DNA of 64,000 bases, from assembly GCA_013339895.1 (NCBI GenBank), contig JABACO010000011.1, positions 7,264,137 to 7,328,136 of the forward strand. The letters run 5' to 3'. Shown in pieces: positions 25,241 through 36,656 of the stretch. The notes beneath the pieces were generated by a model, which saw only the letters and a program-made list of their open reading frames with translations, did not search any database and was not told where the DNA came from. The DNA is from Ephydatia muelleri (taxonomy: Eukaryota > Porifera > Demospongiae > Spongillida > Spongillidae). Position 1 is the first letter of the stretch, and every line of letters begins with the position of its first letter. Position numbers and translations under genes: made by a program.

Positions 25241-27729
25241 ACTCTTTGCCCAACTCAGTGGTGTCTGCATCCTCCGTCTGTGCATTTAAAGCTCATCTGA
25301 GTCATGTTGACCTTACCCTCTTTTGTAAACTATTCCCTTATAAATAGTTTAGGCAGTTTATAAGTGCATTTCCTAATGCCATTACTTGCCTTTTTGGTGT
25401 AAATTTACCAAATAAATTATTATTATTATTATTATTATTATTACTAATTAATATCATCCTTCTTTTCCATTATGTGTGCTATGAATAATGTGTACCACAC
25501 TACAGGAGGTGAGTATGATTGAACATTTTTCCACTGTGGATCTCGTACCTTATATTATGTGCAACAATTGTTTGTGAGACGGTAAAATATTGGCCTAATA
25601 TTTCCTTACTCTGAATGCACCCCTAATACTATGCTGGACAGTACTACTGGGGGCAAGGTTAGGAGTGTGGCAAGAGTCCACATCGGCCAAAGCTTGGTGA
25701 CCTGTGTAGCAAGGACACTTGTTCAAGCTTGGATAGCTCGATTTGTAGACATGTGTGAAAAGGTTGTACCTTGCCATGATGTGAATGAGAATGGAAACAA
25801 ACAATGCACTGGAAAGCAGGGCAAATATACAAGGAATAGAGGGTGGGGAGGATGAAGCTCTCCAATGCTAACCCGCCATCTTGAACAATGCTAGCCAGCC
25901 AACAGCAAGCACTAGGGATGTATATTACATTGAAACTATACAGACCCTGAGCATTGCTTTAGTATTTTATGTGTTCATATCTGTGTTTGTATGTGTGTTA
26001 CTGCATCTGTATGTACCAATGTGCATGCAAGATTTTGTGTTGAAATTTGTATCAACAATAGTTTCGATAACATTTTCCCTTTATTAATTTATATCTTCCT
26101 TATTTTCCATTATGTGTGCTACGAACAATGTGTACAACACTACAGGGGGTAAGTATCACTGAACATGTTTCTACTGTGTATCTTGTACCCTATATTATAT
26201 GCAACATTTTTCTGTGAGACTTTAATTTATCGGCCTAATATTTCCTAAAGCTGAATGCACCCCTAATGCTATGCTAGGCAATACTATTGGGGGAAAAATC
26301 AGGTGTGTCCATAAGTCTGTTGCATTGGTTTAAATCCAACATTGGTCACAAACTGGGTGGTCTGTCTTTGAAGCTAGGATGTTCGTTCAAGCTTGGATAG
26401 CTGGGTGTGTAGTCATTCTACCTGCCTTGCTGTGAATTAGAACGGATACAAACATTATGCTTTGCAGCATGGGTAAATATAGAGCGTGGGAGGTTGAAGC
26501 TCTCCAATGCTATAGCCAGCCAACAGCAAGCACTAGGGACGTATATATAACATCGGAACTATTGAGCCCCTAAGCACTGCTTTAATGTTTTTGTGTGTTT
26601 ATATGTGTCCTTGTATGTGTGTATGTGTGTGTTGCTGCATCTGTATGTACTAATGTGTATACAAGATTTTGAGTTGAAATTTGTATTAACAATAGTTCGA
26701 TAACATTTCCTATTTACTAATTTATATCTTCCTTTCTTTCCATTATGTGTGCTATGAATAATGTGTTCAACACTATAGAAGGTGAGTATGAATGAACATT
26801 TTTCCACTGTGGATCTTGTACCTTATATTATGTGCAACATTTTTTTGTGAGGCTGTAAAATATTTCCTTACTCTGAATGCACCCCTAATGCTATGCTGGA
26901 CAGTACTACTGGGGGCAAGGTCAGGAGTGTGGCATGAGTCTGTGCAGTGTTCCAAATCCACAGTGAGGGACATTGGCCAAACGCTTGCTGACCTGTGTAG
27001 CAAGGACGCTAGTTCAAGCTTGGCTAGCTAGGTTTGTAGTCATGCATGCAAAGGTTGCACCTTGCCATGCTGTTAATGAGAATTGAAACAAACAATGCAC
27101 TGGAAAGCAAGAGCAAGTATACAAGGAATGGAGGTTGGGGTGTGAAGCTCTCCAATGCTAACCAGCCAGCTTGAACATTGCTAGCCTGCCAACTGCAAGT
27201 AGTAGGGATGCATGTATATAACATCGAAACTATTGAGAACCTAAGCAGTGCTTTAATATTTAGTGTGTTAATATCTGTTTTTGTATGTGTGTATGTGTGT
27301 GTTGCTGCATCTGTATGTACAAATGTGCATGCAAGATTTGGAGTTGAAATTTGTATTAACAATAGTTTCAATAACATTTCCCATTTATTAATTTATATAT
27401 TCCTTCTTTTCCATTATGTATGCTATGAACAATGTGTGCACTACAGAAGGTAAGTATCATTGAACGTTTCCACTGTGGATCTCATACCTTATATTATGTG
27501 CAATAATTTTTTGTGAGGCTGTAAATTATCGGCCTAATATTTTCTTATAAGCTGAATACACCCCTAATGCTATACTAGACATTACAACTGGAGGCAAGGT
27601 CAAGTGTGTCCCATGAGTGTGTCGTAGTGTTCTAAATCCATGGTGAGGGACATTAGCCAAAATCTTGGTGACCGGAGTATCAAGTAAAGACGCTCGTTCA
27701 AGCTTGGCTAGCTAGGTTTGCAGTTATGT

Positions 27730-28010
27730 GTGTGTAGATGACCGTTCATCGCGTTAGCGTACAGAATCACCGAGCTGTGTATGATCACACTATAGAGTAT
27801 GCACCGCACTACAGCAGTACACGCCAGCCAACTAGTACAACTTTTCACGAACACTCAAAGGGTTTTTTTATGGGGATCTATGGTAATCCAGTTCTAAACT
27901 GGTCTGCTCTCGCGCCGCGATCACATGCTGTGCAGGCAGTCATTCAGCCTCTCGTTATCACCCTGACGTGACTCATCAACATGTAGCTCGTCAACCGGCT
28001 TCCCAGACAG
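27730..28010. mobile_element. Unclassified 280-bp insertion in the array
   Basis: Unit sequence is lost after CAGTTATGTGTG and returns at GTGCAAAGGTTTTACC. The insert is not related to the rest of the unit and is richer in CG dinucleotides. One frame stays open for 77 codons with no recognisable domain. A short GTGTG sits at both edges. It may be a SINE or MITE fragment; nothing decisive is visible. Confidence 0.4.
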
Positions 28011-31000
28011 TGTGCAAAGGTTTTACCTTGACATGCAGTGAATAAGAACGGAAACAAAAAGTGCACTGGAAAGCAAGGGCAAATATACAAGGAGGGGAAG
28101 GTGGGGAGGGTGAAGCTCTCCACTGCTAACCAGCTTGAACCACTGGAGATGTACATAACATGTCCAGAAGCTGAAACATTGTTGAGTCCCCTAAAACATT
28201 GCTGAGGGTGAAGCTCGCCAGCCAACATTGCTTTAATGTGTGTGTGTGTGTGCGTGTGTGTTGTGTATGTGTGTGTATGAATATTAATATGTATGAGTCT
28301 TAAACTATTTGTGCAAACGTGTATGTTCTGTTAACATTCACCAGCATGCTCATTTATATCTTCCTTCTTTTCCATTATGTGTGCTATGAACAATATGTAC
28401 AACACTACAGGATGTAAGTATCACTGAACATTTTTCCACTGTGGATCTCGTACCTTATATTATGTGCAACATTTTTCTGCGAGGCTTTAATATAATGTCC
28501 TAATATTTTTTTAAGCAAAATGCACCCCTAATGCGAGTCTGGACTATACAACGGGGGACAAAATTAGTAGAGTCCAATGATTCCATTGCAGTGTTCCCTA
28601 TCCATGGTTTGGGAGTAGTGGCCACAAACTGGGTTATCTGTCTAGCAAGCTAGGACGCTCATTCAAGCTTGGCTAGCTGGGTGTGTGTGGAAACTAACAT
28701 TGCACTCTACAGCATGGGTAAATAAAGAGGGTAGGAGGGTGAAGCTCTCCAATGCTAGCCAGCCACTAGGGATGTAAATAATATTGGAACTATTGAGCCC
28801 CTAAGCACTGCTTTAATGTTTTGTGTGTTCATACATGTATGTGACTTTGCATGTGCGTATGTGTGTTGTTGCATCTGTATGTATAAATGCGTATGGAAGA
28901 TTTTGAGTTGAAATTTGTAATAACAATAGTTTTTCGATTTACTAATTGATATCTTCCTTTTTTTTTTTTCCATTATGTATGCTATGAACAATGTGTACAA
29001 CACTACAGGATGTAAGTATCATTGAACATGTTTCCACTCTGGATCTCGTATAATATCGGCCTACTATTTCCTTACGCTGAATGCACCTCTAATGCTGTGC
29101 TGGACAATACTACTGCGGACAATGTCAAGAGTGTGGCATATGTCTGTAGTAGTGTTCTAAATCCACAGTGGGGACGTTTGCCAAAAGTGCATGTGGTGAC
29201 CTGTGTATCAAGCAAGGACGCTGGTTTAAGCGCTTGGCTAGCTAGATTTGTAGTCATGCGTGCAAAGGTTGTACCTTGCCATGCTGTGAATGAGAGAATG
29301 GAAAAAACCATGCATTGTACATCAAAAGACAAATAGACAGGGAGTGGAGGGTGGGGAGAGTGATGCTCTCCATTGCTAACAGCCAGCTTGAACCACTGGC
29401 GATGTATATAACATGACCAGAAGCTGGTCCAGGAACTCTGTTGAGTCCCCTAAACATCGCTTTAATGTGTGTGTGTGTATGTTATGCATGTGTGTGTGCA
29501 AATTTGTATGCGATGTCTTGCTTTTAATTTGTTCTATTAACATGTGCCAGCACGCTCATTTATATCTTCCTTCATTTTCATTATGTGTGCTTTGAACAAT
29601 GTGTGCAATGCTCCAGATGGTAAGTATCACTGAACATGTTTCCACTCTGGATCGTGTACCTTATATTTTTCTAGGAGACTTTAATATATTGGCCTATTAT
29701 TTCCTTCACCCCTAATGCCATACTGGGCAATACAACTGGGGGCAAAATCAGGAGTGTCCCATGAGTGTTCTCTATCCATGGTTTGGGACACTGGCCACAA
29801 ACTGGGTTATCTGTCTACCAAGCTAGGACGCTCGTTCAAGCTTGGCTAGCTGGGTGTGTAAGGAAACTAACATTGCGCTTTACAGCATGAGTAAATATAA
29901 AGGGTGGGAGGGTGAAGCTCTCCAATGCTAGCCAGCCAACAACAAGCACTATGAGTGTATATAACATTGGAACTATTGAGCCCCTAAGCACTGCTTTAAT
30001 GTTTTATGTGTTCATATGTGTCCTTGTATGTATGTATGTGTGTTGGTGCATCTGTATGTACAAATGTGTATGCACAATTTTGAGTAGAAATTTGTATTAA
30101 CAATAGTTTTGATAACATTTTCCGATTTACTAACTTATATCTTCCTTCTTTTCCATTATGTGTGCCATGAACAATGTGTACAACACTACAGGAGGTAAGT
30201 ATCATTGAACATGTTTCCACTGTGGATCTTGTACTTTATTTTATGTGTAACAATTGTTTGTAAGACTGTAAAATATCGGCCTATATTTGCCTTAAGCTGA
30301 ATGCACCCCTAATGCTATGCTGGACTATACTACTGGGGGCACTGCCAATTAAGAGTGTCCCATGAGTCTGTGATAGTGTTCCAAATTCACGGCGAGGGAC
30401 ATTGGCCAAATGCTTGGTGACCTGGGTATCAAACAAGGACACTGGTTCAAGCTTGGCTAGCTAGATTTGTAGTCATGCATGCAAAGGTTGTACCTTGCCA
30501 TGCTATGAATGAGAATGAAATATACCATGCATTGTACAGCAAAGGCAATTATACAGGGAGTGGAGGGTGGGGAGGGTGAAGCTCTCCAATCCTAACCAGC
30601 CAGCTTAAACCACTGGCGATGTATATAACATGTCCAGAAGTTGGAACTCTGTTGAGTCCCCTAAACATTGCTTTAAGTGGGTATATGTGTGTGTATGTGT
30701 GTGCAAATGTGCATGCGACATCTTTTTTTCTGTTAACATGTGCCAGTACGCACTTTTATATCTTTCTTCATTTTCATTATGTGTGCTATGAACAATGTGT
30801 ACAATGCTCCAGATGGTAAGTATCATTGAACATGTTTTCCACTGTGGATCTCGTACCTTACATAATGTGCAACCATTTTATGTAAGACTGTAAAATATCG
30901 GCATGCTCATTTATATCTTCGTTCATTTTCATTATGTGTGCTATGAACAATGTGAACAATGTGTACAACGCTCCAGATGGTAAGTATCACTGAACATGTT

Positions 31001-32932
31001 TCCACTCTGGATCTCGTACCTTATATTATGTGCAACATTTTTCTCTGATGCTTTAATATATCGACCTTTAAGCTGAATCCACCCCTAATGCCATACTGGA
31101 CAATACAACTGGGGGCAAAATCAGGAGTGTCCATGAGTCTGTTGCAGTGTTCCCTATCCATGGTTTGGGACACTGGCCATAAACTGGGTTATCTGTCTAC
31201 CAAGCTAGGACGCTCATTCAAGCTTGGCTAGCTGGGTGTGTACGGAAACTAACATTGCACTCTACAGCATGGGTAAATATAGAGGGTAGGAGGGAGAAGC
31301 ACTCCAATGATAGCCCACTAGGGATGTATATAACATCGGAACTGTTGAGCCCCTAAGCACTGCTTTAATGTTTTGTGTGTTCATATGTGCCTTTGAATGT
31401 GTGTATGAGTGTGTTGTGGCATATGTATGTACAAATGTGTATGCAAGATTTGGAGTTGAAATTTGTATTAACAATAGTTTCAATAACATTTTCCAATTTA
31501 CTAATTATATCTTCATTTCCTTTATGAACAATGTGTACAACACTACAGGAGGTAAGTATCATTGAACATGTATCCACTGTGGATCTCGTACCTTATATAT
31601 TATGTACAACCATTTTTTTGTAAGACTGTACAATATTGGCCTAATATTTCCTTAGGCTGAATGCACCCCTAATGCTATGCTGGGCTATACTACTGGGGGA
31701 AAGGTCAGGAGTGTTCCATGAGTCTGTGGTAGTGTTCCAAATCCATGGTGAAGGACATTGGCCAAAAGCTTGGTGATCTGTGTAACAAGCAAGGACGCTG
31801 GTTCAAGCTTGGCTAGATAAATTTGTAGTAATGCGTGCAAAGGTTGTACCTTGCCATGCTGTGTATGAGAAAGAAACAAACCATGCACTGTACAGCAAAG
31901 GCAAATATACATGGAGTGGAGGGTGGGGAGGGTGAAGCTCTCCAATCCTAACCCACCAGCTTGAACCACTGGCGATGTATATAACATGCCAGAAGCTGGA
32001 ACTCTGTTGAGTCCCCTAAATGTTGCTTTAACATGTGTGTGTATGTGTGTGTGTGTGTGTGCAAATGTGTATGTGACGTCTTGTTTTTTAATTTTATTCT
32101 GTTAACATGTGCCAGCACGCTCATTTATATCTTCCTTCATTTTCATTATGTGTGCTATGAACAATGTGTACAATGTGCCAGATGGTAAGCATCATTGAAC
32201 ATGTTTCCACTGTGGATCTTGTACCTTATATTATGTGCAACCATTTTTTCTGTGGCTTTCAAAAATTGGCCTAATATTACTGTAAGCTGAATGCACCCCT
32301 AACGTTATGCTAGACTATACTACTGAGGGTAAGGTCAGGAGTAGTGATTGCTTTAATTTGTGTGTGCGTATGTGTGTCTGTGGGAGTTATTGTGTTATTG
32401 CAAATGTGTATGCAACATCTTGTTTTTTTTATTTTGTTCTGTTAGCATTTGCCAACACACTCATTTATATCTTTCTTCTTTTCCATTATGTCTGTTATGA
32501 AAAATGTGTACAACACTACAGGCGGTAAGTATCATTGAATATGTTTCCACTGTGGATCCTGTACCTTATATTATGTGCAACAATGTTTGTGAGGCTTTAA
32601 AATATCGGACTAATATTTCTATACTGGACAATACAACGGGGAACAAAATCAGGAGTGTTTATGAGTTAATTGCAGTGTTCCCAATCCATGATTCGGGACA
32701 GTGAACACACACTTGGTAACCTGCGTATCAAGCTAGGACACTGGTTCAAGTTTGGCTAGCTGGGTGTGTAGTTATGTGTGCAGAGGTTGTGCCTTGCCTT
32801 GCTGTGAATGATAATGGAAAGCTCTCCAATGCTAACCTGCCAACTGCAACCACTGGGGATGTATATAACATGTCCAGATGCCAGAACACTGTTGAGTCCC
32901 CTAAACATTGCTTTAATGTGTACAGTGAAACC

Positions 32933-33837
32933 CCGAAATGCGGACACTAGCGGGACCAACCTCAAGTGTCCTGATTATCGAGGTGTCCTTTATTCCGGGA
33001 ATGGAACTTTTTATCATTACAATAATGAGTATAATATAATGATGGCAAGTGTATCCTAACAGTGTATTGTGTACAATACAGATACAGCATAATTTAGATT
33101 AAGGGAAAAAATCTGTAATTGATGCTTGAACAGAGCATGTGCATTTCAACCTGGTGAATGCACTCAGTAGCTCATCAGTCCTAGTTGCTTCTTCTGCATG
33201 ACTGTTCTGCTCAAGAAATGAACGGATATCTTCAAGGCAGTCAATGACTTCTGTCAAATTTTTCATTCTCGGAGGAGGGGGTTCCGTGTCTTCAACATAC
33301 ATATCATCCTCATCTTCATCACTGTTATGAAGACCCACTTCCTTATCTTTTGGGCCCAATGAAGCCATGAACTTCTCACTCCAAGAGCTTTCAGCAAACT
33401 CTGCATCAGTCCTTTTCTGTCAATTTTTGTCCAGACCATGTACTGTAATAAAGAGACAGTGGAAGTTACTGGAGCAGTTGTGAATCTTGGTGCTGGATAT
33501 GGCATGGAAGTGCCCTGCAAGTATCGCTTGTATGGTACTAGAGCCTATGTGGAGCGTGTGCTAAAAATAATCCATGAAAATAATCTCTCATAATATATTT
33601 CATGTTAACTTGATTATGACATCATAACGCAGCATGTCCGCTTGTCGGGATGTTTTTGTATTGTGTAACAGCGCAGATGGCGCACTTACGTAGTGTCCGG
33701 ATTACGGAATATCGAGGTGTACACAATTCAGTGTTGTAACAAGTGCATTGTCAACTTAAGTTTTTTGCGACCTAGAGATAGTGTCCTGTTTATCAGGTGT
33801 CCGTATTTCAGGGAGTTCGCATTTCGGGGTTCCACTG
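32933..33837 (-). mobile_element. Pogo/Tigger-like DNA transposon relic, 905 bp
   Basis: Left end CAGTGAAACCCCGAAATGCG; the right end is the complement of CAGTGGAACCCCGAAATGCG, so the 20-bp TIRs differ at one base. TA flanks both sides (32931-32932, 33838-33839), as expected for the Tc1/mariner/pogo superfamily. Most of the transposase is deleted; a C-terminal remnant remains on the minus strand. It interrupts the unit between the 32522 and 34084 cores. Confidence 0.8.
33099..33368 (-). pseudogene. C-terminal remnant of a Tigger/pogo-type transposase
   Basis: The minus-strand frame ends in CSVQASITDFFP. A tail of the form Q-x-x-I-T-D-F-F is characteristic of Tigger/jerky-type transposases. 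It is preceded by an acidic stretch (NSDEDEDDMYVEDTEPPPP) and a helical segment with DCLEDIRSFLEQ. The DDE catalytic core is missing. It lies inside matching TIRs, so it belongs to that element. Confidence 0.6.
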
Positions 33838-33848
33838 TATATGTGGTG

Positions 33849-33849
33849 T

Positions 33850-33924
<75 letters not shown>

Positions 33925-33925
33925 C
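33849..33925. repeat. (GT)n microsatellite, about 75 bp
   Basis: Long, almost pure GT run directly after the right TIR of the pogo-like element. It is the TG tract of the interrupted array unit. Confidence 0.95.
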
Positions 33926-34367
33926 AGTAGGTATGAATGTATTTGAGTGTGTGTGAATGTGTAATATGTTTGCGCAAATGTTATGTTTTTAAGATTTATT
34001 TCGTTAACGTTTGCCAGCACCCTCATTTATATCTCCCTTCTTTTCCATTATGTGTGCTATGAACAATGTGAATAACACTACAGCAGGTAAGTATCACTGA
34101 ACATGTTTCCACTTTGGATCCCGTACCTAATATTAAGTGATATAAAAAGGCAAATATACAGGGAGTGAAGGGTAGGGAGAAGGAAGCTCTCCAATGTTAG
34201 CCAGATAACAGCAAGCACTGGGGATGTGCCCCAGGCATGTGTATATAGCATGCCCTGAAACGGGAATTCTGTTAAGTCCCCTAAGCATTCTTTAGTCTTA
34301 TGGGTGTGCGTGTCTGTATGTGTGAGAGAGAGTGTTATTGTGATATTGTGTATTGGACATCTTGCGT

Positions 34368-35221
34368 TTAATGTACGAACGTACAGCGTTCGTTCCCGCG
34401 CGGTTCCCGTAAATAGTAGTTTCAAAATGTTTGCATGATTTCGGCCGCTTTTAATGCGAATGCATAATGAATGCCTCAACAATACTGACCAACTATTTAA
34501 CTTTACATTTTTATTCGCGGGAAACGAGCGGGAACCACAGTTCCTGCTCGGGAACCACCAATACAATCTGAAAAAGGGCGTGCGAGTACCAGTTGAATTG
34601 AAGACTAAAAGTTGGAAATCGTGTAAAAGCAAACGCCACCTCAATTTTCGGGTACCGACGAGCGGGAGATATATTTGGACTTTGGGCCTCGAGGCATGAA
34701 GTCCATGGAACGGTTGTTGAGGTACTGAGCAGTATTCCCCTTCTCTCTTTTTGTGCGCATGCGCTTTTGTAAATACGGCACTATACCAGTTTCGTTTATA
34801 ATAACGCGGGAACTGAATGTACCTGTTAGTTTCTATTTCCAGCCCGTTTGGATGACTTTATAGTCGTCATATTTATGCGGACCAATTAAGAACCATCACT
34901 TACATAGCTAGTTGAGTAATTAAAACAAACGCTGCTTTTTCCACTAGTAGACAATAATCAATAGAATGGGACCATGCCGCGGGAACCTTCTGTACAAACG
35001 GGAAATTACGCGCGCGAGCTGATTGATGTATCATTGCATATCTCAGCATCTAGCAAGCACACTGAGTTCAGTGTTATGGGGAAGAAACAGCATTGGCACC
35101 TGTATACACTTACATCGCTCAAATAATCATAACTTGGCAAATAATGAAATAGTACTGCACGGAAAGCGGTTCCCGGGCGGGAACCATGTTCCCGCAAAGT
35201 TCCCGCTGTTCGTACATTAAA
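34368..35221. mobile_element. TTAA-flanked nonautonomous element, piggyBac-like, about 850 bp
   Basis: Ends are TTTAATGTACGAAC (left) and its exact complement GTTCGTACATTAAA (right). TTAA at both borders matches the tetranucleotide target duplication of piggyBac elements. The site falls inside the TTTTTAATTTTGTTCTG tract of an array unit, whose empty form is seen in neighbouring units. Sub-terminal sequence contains repeated GGGAACC / GGTTCCC boxes. No transposase is visible. Confidence 0.7.
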
Positions 35222-36063
35222 TTTTGTTCTACACTCATTTATATCTTTCTTCATTTTCATTATGTGTGCTATGAACTATGTGTACAATCCTCCAGATGGT
35301 AAGTATCACTGAGCATGTTTGTACTGTGGATCTCGTACCTTATAATATGTGCAACAATTTCTGTGGCTTTCAAAAATCGGCCTAATATTACTGTAAGGTG
35401 AATGCATCCTAATGTTGTGCTGGACTATATTATAGGGGGTAAGGTCAGGAGTAGAGATTGCTTTGTGTGTGTGTGTGTGTGTGAGTTATTGTGTTATTGC
35501 AAATGTGTATGTGACATCTTCTTTTTTTTTTTTTTTTGTTCTGTTAGCATTTGTCAACACGCTCATTTATATCTTTCTTCTTTTCCATTATGTGTGTTAT
35601 GAACAATGTGTACAACACTACAGGTGGTAAGTATCATTGAATATGTTTCCACTGTGGATCCTGTGCCTAATATTATGTGCAACAATGTTTCGTGAGGCTT
35701 TAAAATATCGGACTAATATTTCTGTACTGGACAATACAACGGGGAACTAAATCAGGAGTGTTTATGAGTCAATTGCAGTGTTCCCAATCCATGATTCGGG
35801 ACAGTGAACACACACTTGGTAACCTGTGTATCAAGCTAGGACACTGGTTCAAGTTTGGCTAGCTGGGTGTGTAGTTATGTGTGCAGAGGTTGTACCTTGC
35901 ATTGCTGTGAATGAAACCTGAAATATCTCCAATTCTAGCCTGCCAACTGCAACCACTGGGGATGTATATAACATGTCCAGATACTCTCCTAAACATTGCT
36001 TTTATGTGCATATGTGTGGTGTGTGTGTATGTATGTGAGTAGGTGTGAATGTGTTTGAGTACA

Positions 36064-36213
36064 GTATGTATGTATGTATGTATGTGTGTGTGTGTGTGTA
36101 CGTACATACGTATGTATGTATGCATGCATGCATGCATGCATGCATGTATGTATGTATGTATGTATGTATGTATGTATGTATGTATGTATGTATGTATGTA
36201 TGTATGTATGTAC
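36064..36213. repeat. (TATG/CATG)n microsatellite
   Basis: About 150 bp of tetranucleotide repeat, TATG with a block of CATG at 36121-36146 and a short GT run. It replaces the usual TG tract of this array unit. The Tyr-Val-Cys-Met and His-Thr-Tyr-Ile frames here are artefacts. Confidence 0.95.
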
Positions 36214-36656
36214 GTGAGTGTGTGTGCAAATATCTTGTTTTTAATATCTATTTCATTACCGTTTGCCAACACCCTCATTTATATCGTCCTTCTTTCCATT
36301 ATACAATCCATGCAACACTACAGGCGGTAAGTATCACTGAACATGTTTTGGCTGTGGATCCCATACCTTATATTAAGTGTGCTAAAATTTTAACATGGAG
36401 TGGAGGGTGGTGAGAGTGAAGCTCTCCGATATTAGCCAGCCAACAGCAAGCACTGGGGATGTGCACCAGGCATTTGTATATAACATGCCCAGAAACAGGA
36501 ACTCTGTTAAGTCCTCTAAGCATTCTTTAGTCTTTTGTGTGTTTGTTTATGATATTCTGTGTTTGACATCTTGTTTTTAAAAATTGTTATACACTCATTT
36601 ATATCTTTCTTATTTTTCATTATGTGCTATGAACAATGTGTACAATACTACAGGAT

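Larger units (their letters stand above)
22510..25443 (+). mobile_element. LINE (non-LTR) retrotransposon, Jockey/CR1-like group
   Basis: A plus-strand element with an apurinic-type endonuclease followed by a reverse transcriptase and a 3' tail of ATT repeats (25417-25443) instead of poly(A). The array unit breaks at about 22510 (after CATTTCCTAT) and resumes at 25444 with ACTAATTAATATCATCC, only about 60 nt upstream of the 25506 core. The copy is close to full length for the catalytic region and carries only a few frameshifts, so it is fairly young. Clade assignment is from motif style and remains tentative. Confidence 0.85.
25506..36656 (+). other. Candidate 3-nt microexons, block C (18 copies)
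   Basis: Start and triplet: 25506 GAG; 26146 GGG; 26779 AAG; 27447 AAG; 28411 GAT; 29009 GAT; 29627 ATG; 30192 GAG; 30813 ATG; 30977 ATG; 31549 GAG; 32182 ATG; 32522 GCG; 34084 CAG; 35296 ATG; 35624 GTG; 36324 GCG; 36654 GAT. The donors at 25506 and 26779 are GTGAGT and the one at 32182 is GTAAGC; the others are GTAAGT. A subfamily with CTCCAG or TGCCAG acceptors (29627, 30813, 30977, 32182, 35296) always carries ATG, which suggests recent duplication of that subtype. Confidence 0.6.

Noticed and set aside
1..36400. Many open frames rich in Cys-Val, His-Thr or Tyr-Ile-His-Thr
   Set aside because: They are translations of TG/CA and TATG microsatellites within the array units; frames are not conserved between units.
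188..36656. Recursive (zero-length exon) splice sites
   Set aside because: A recursive site would be AG directly followed by GT. Here there are always exactly 3 nt between them, so microexons fit better, though recursive use of the same donor cannot be excluded.
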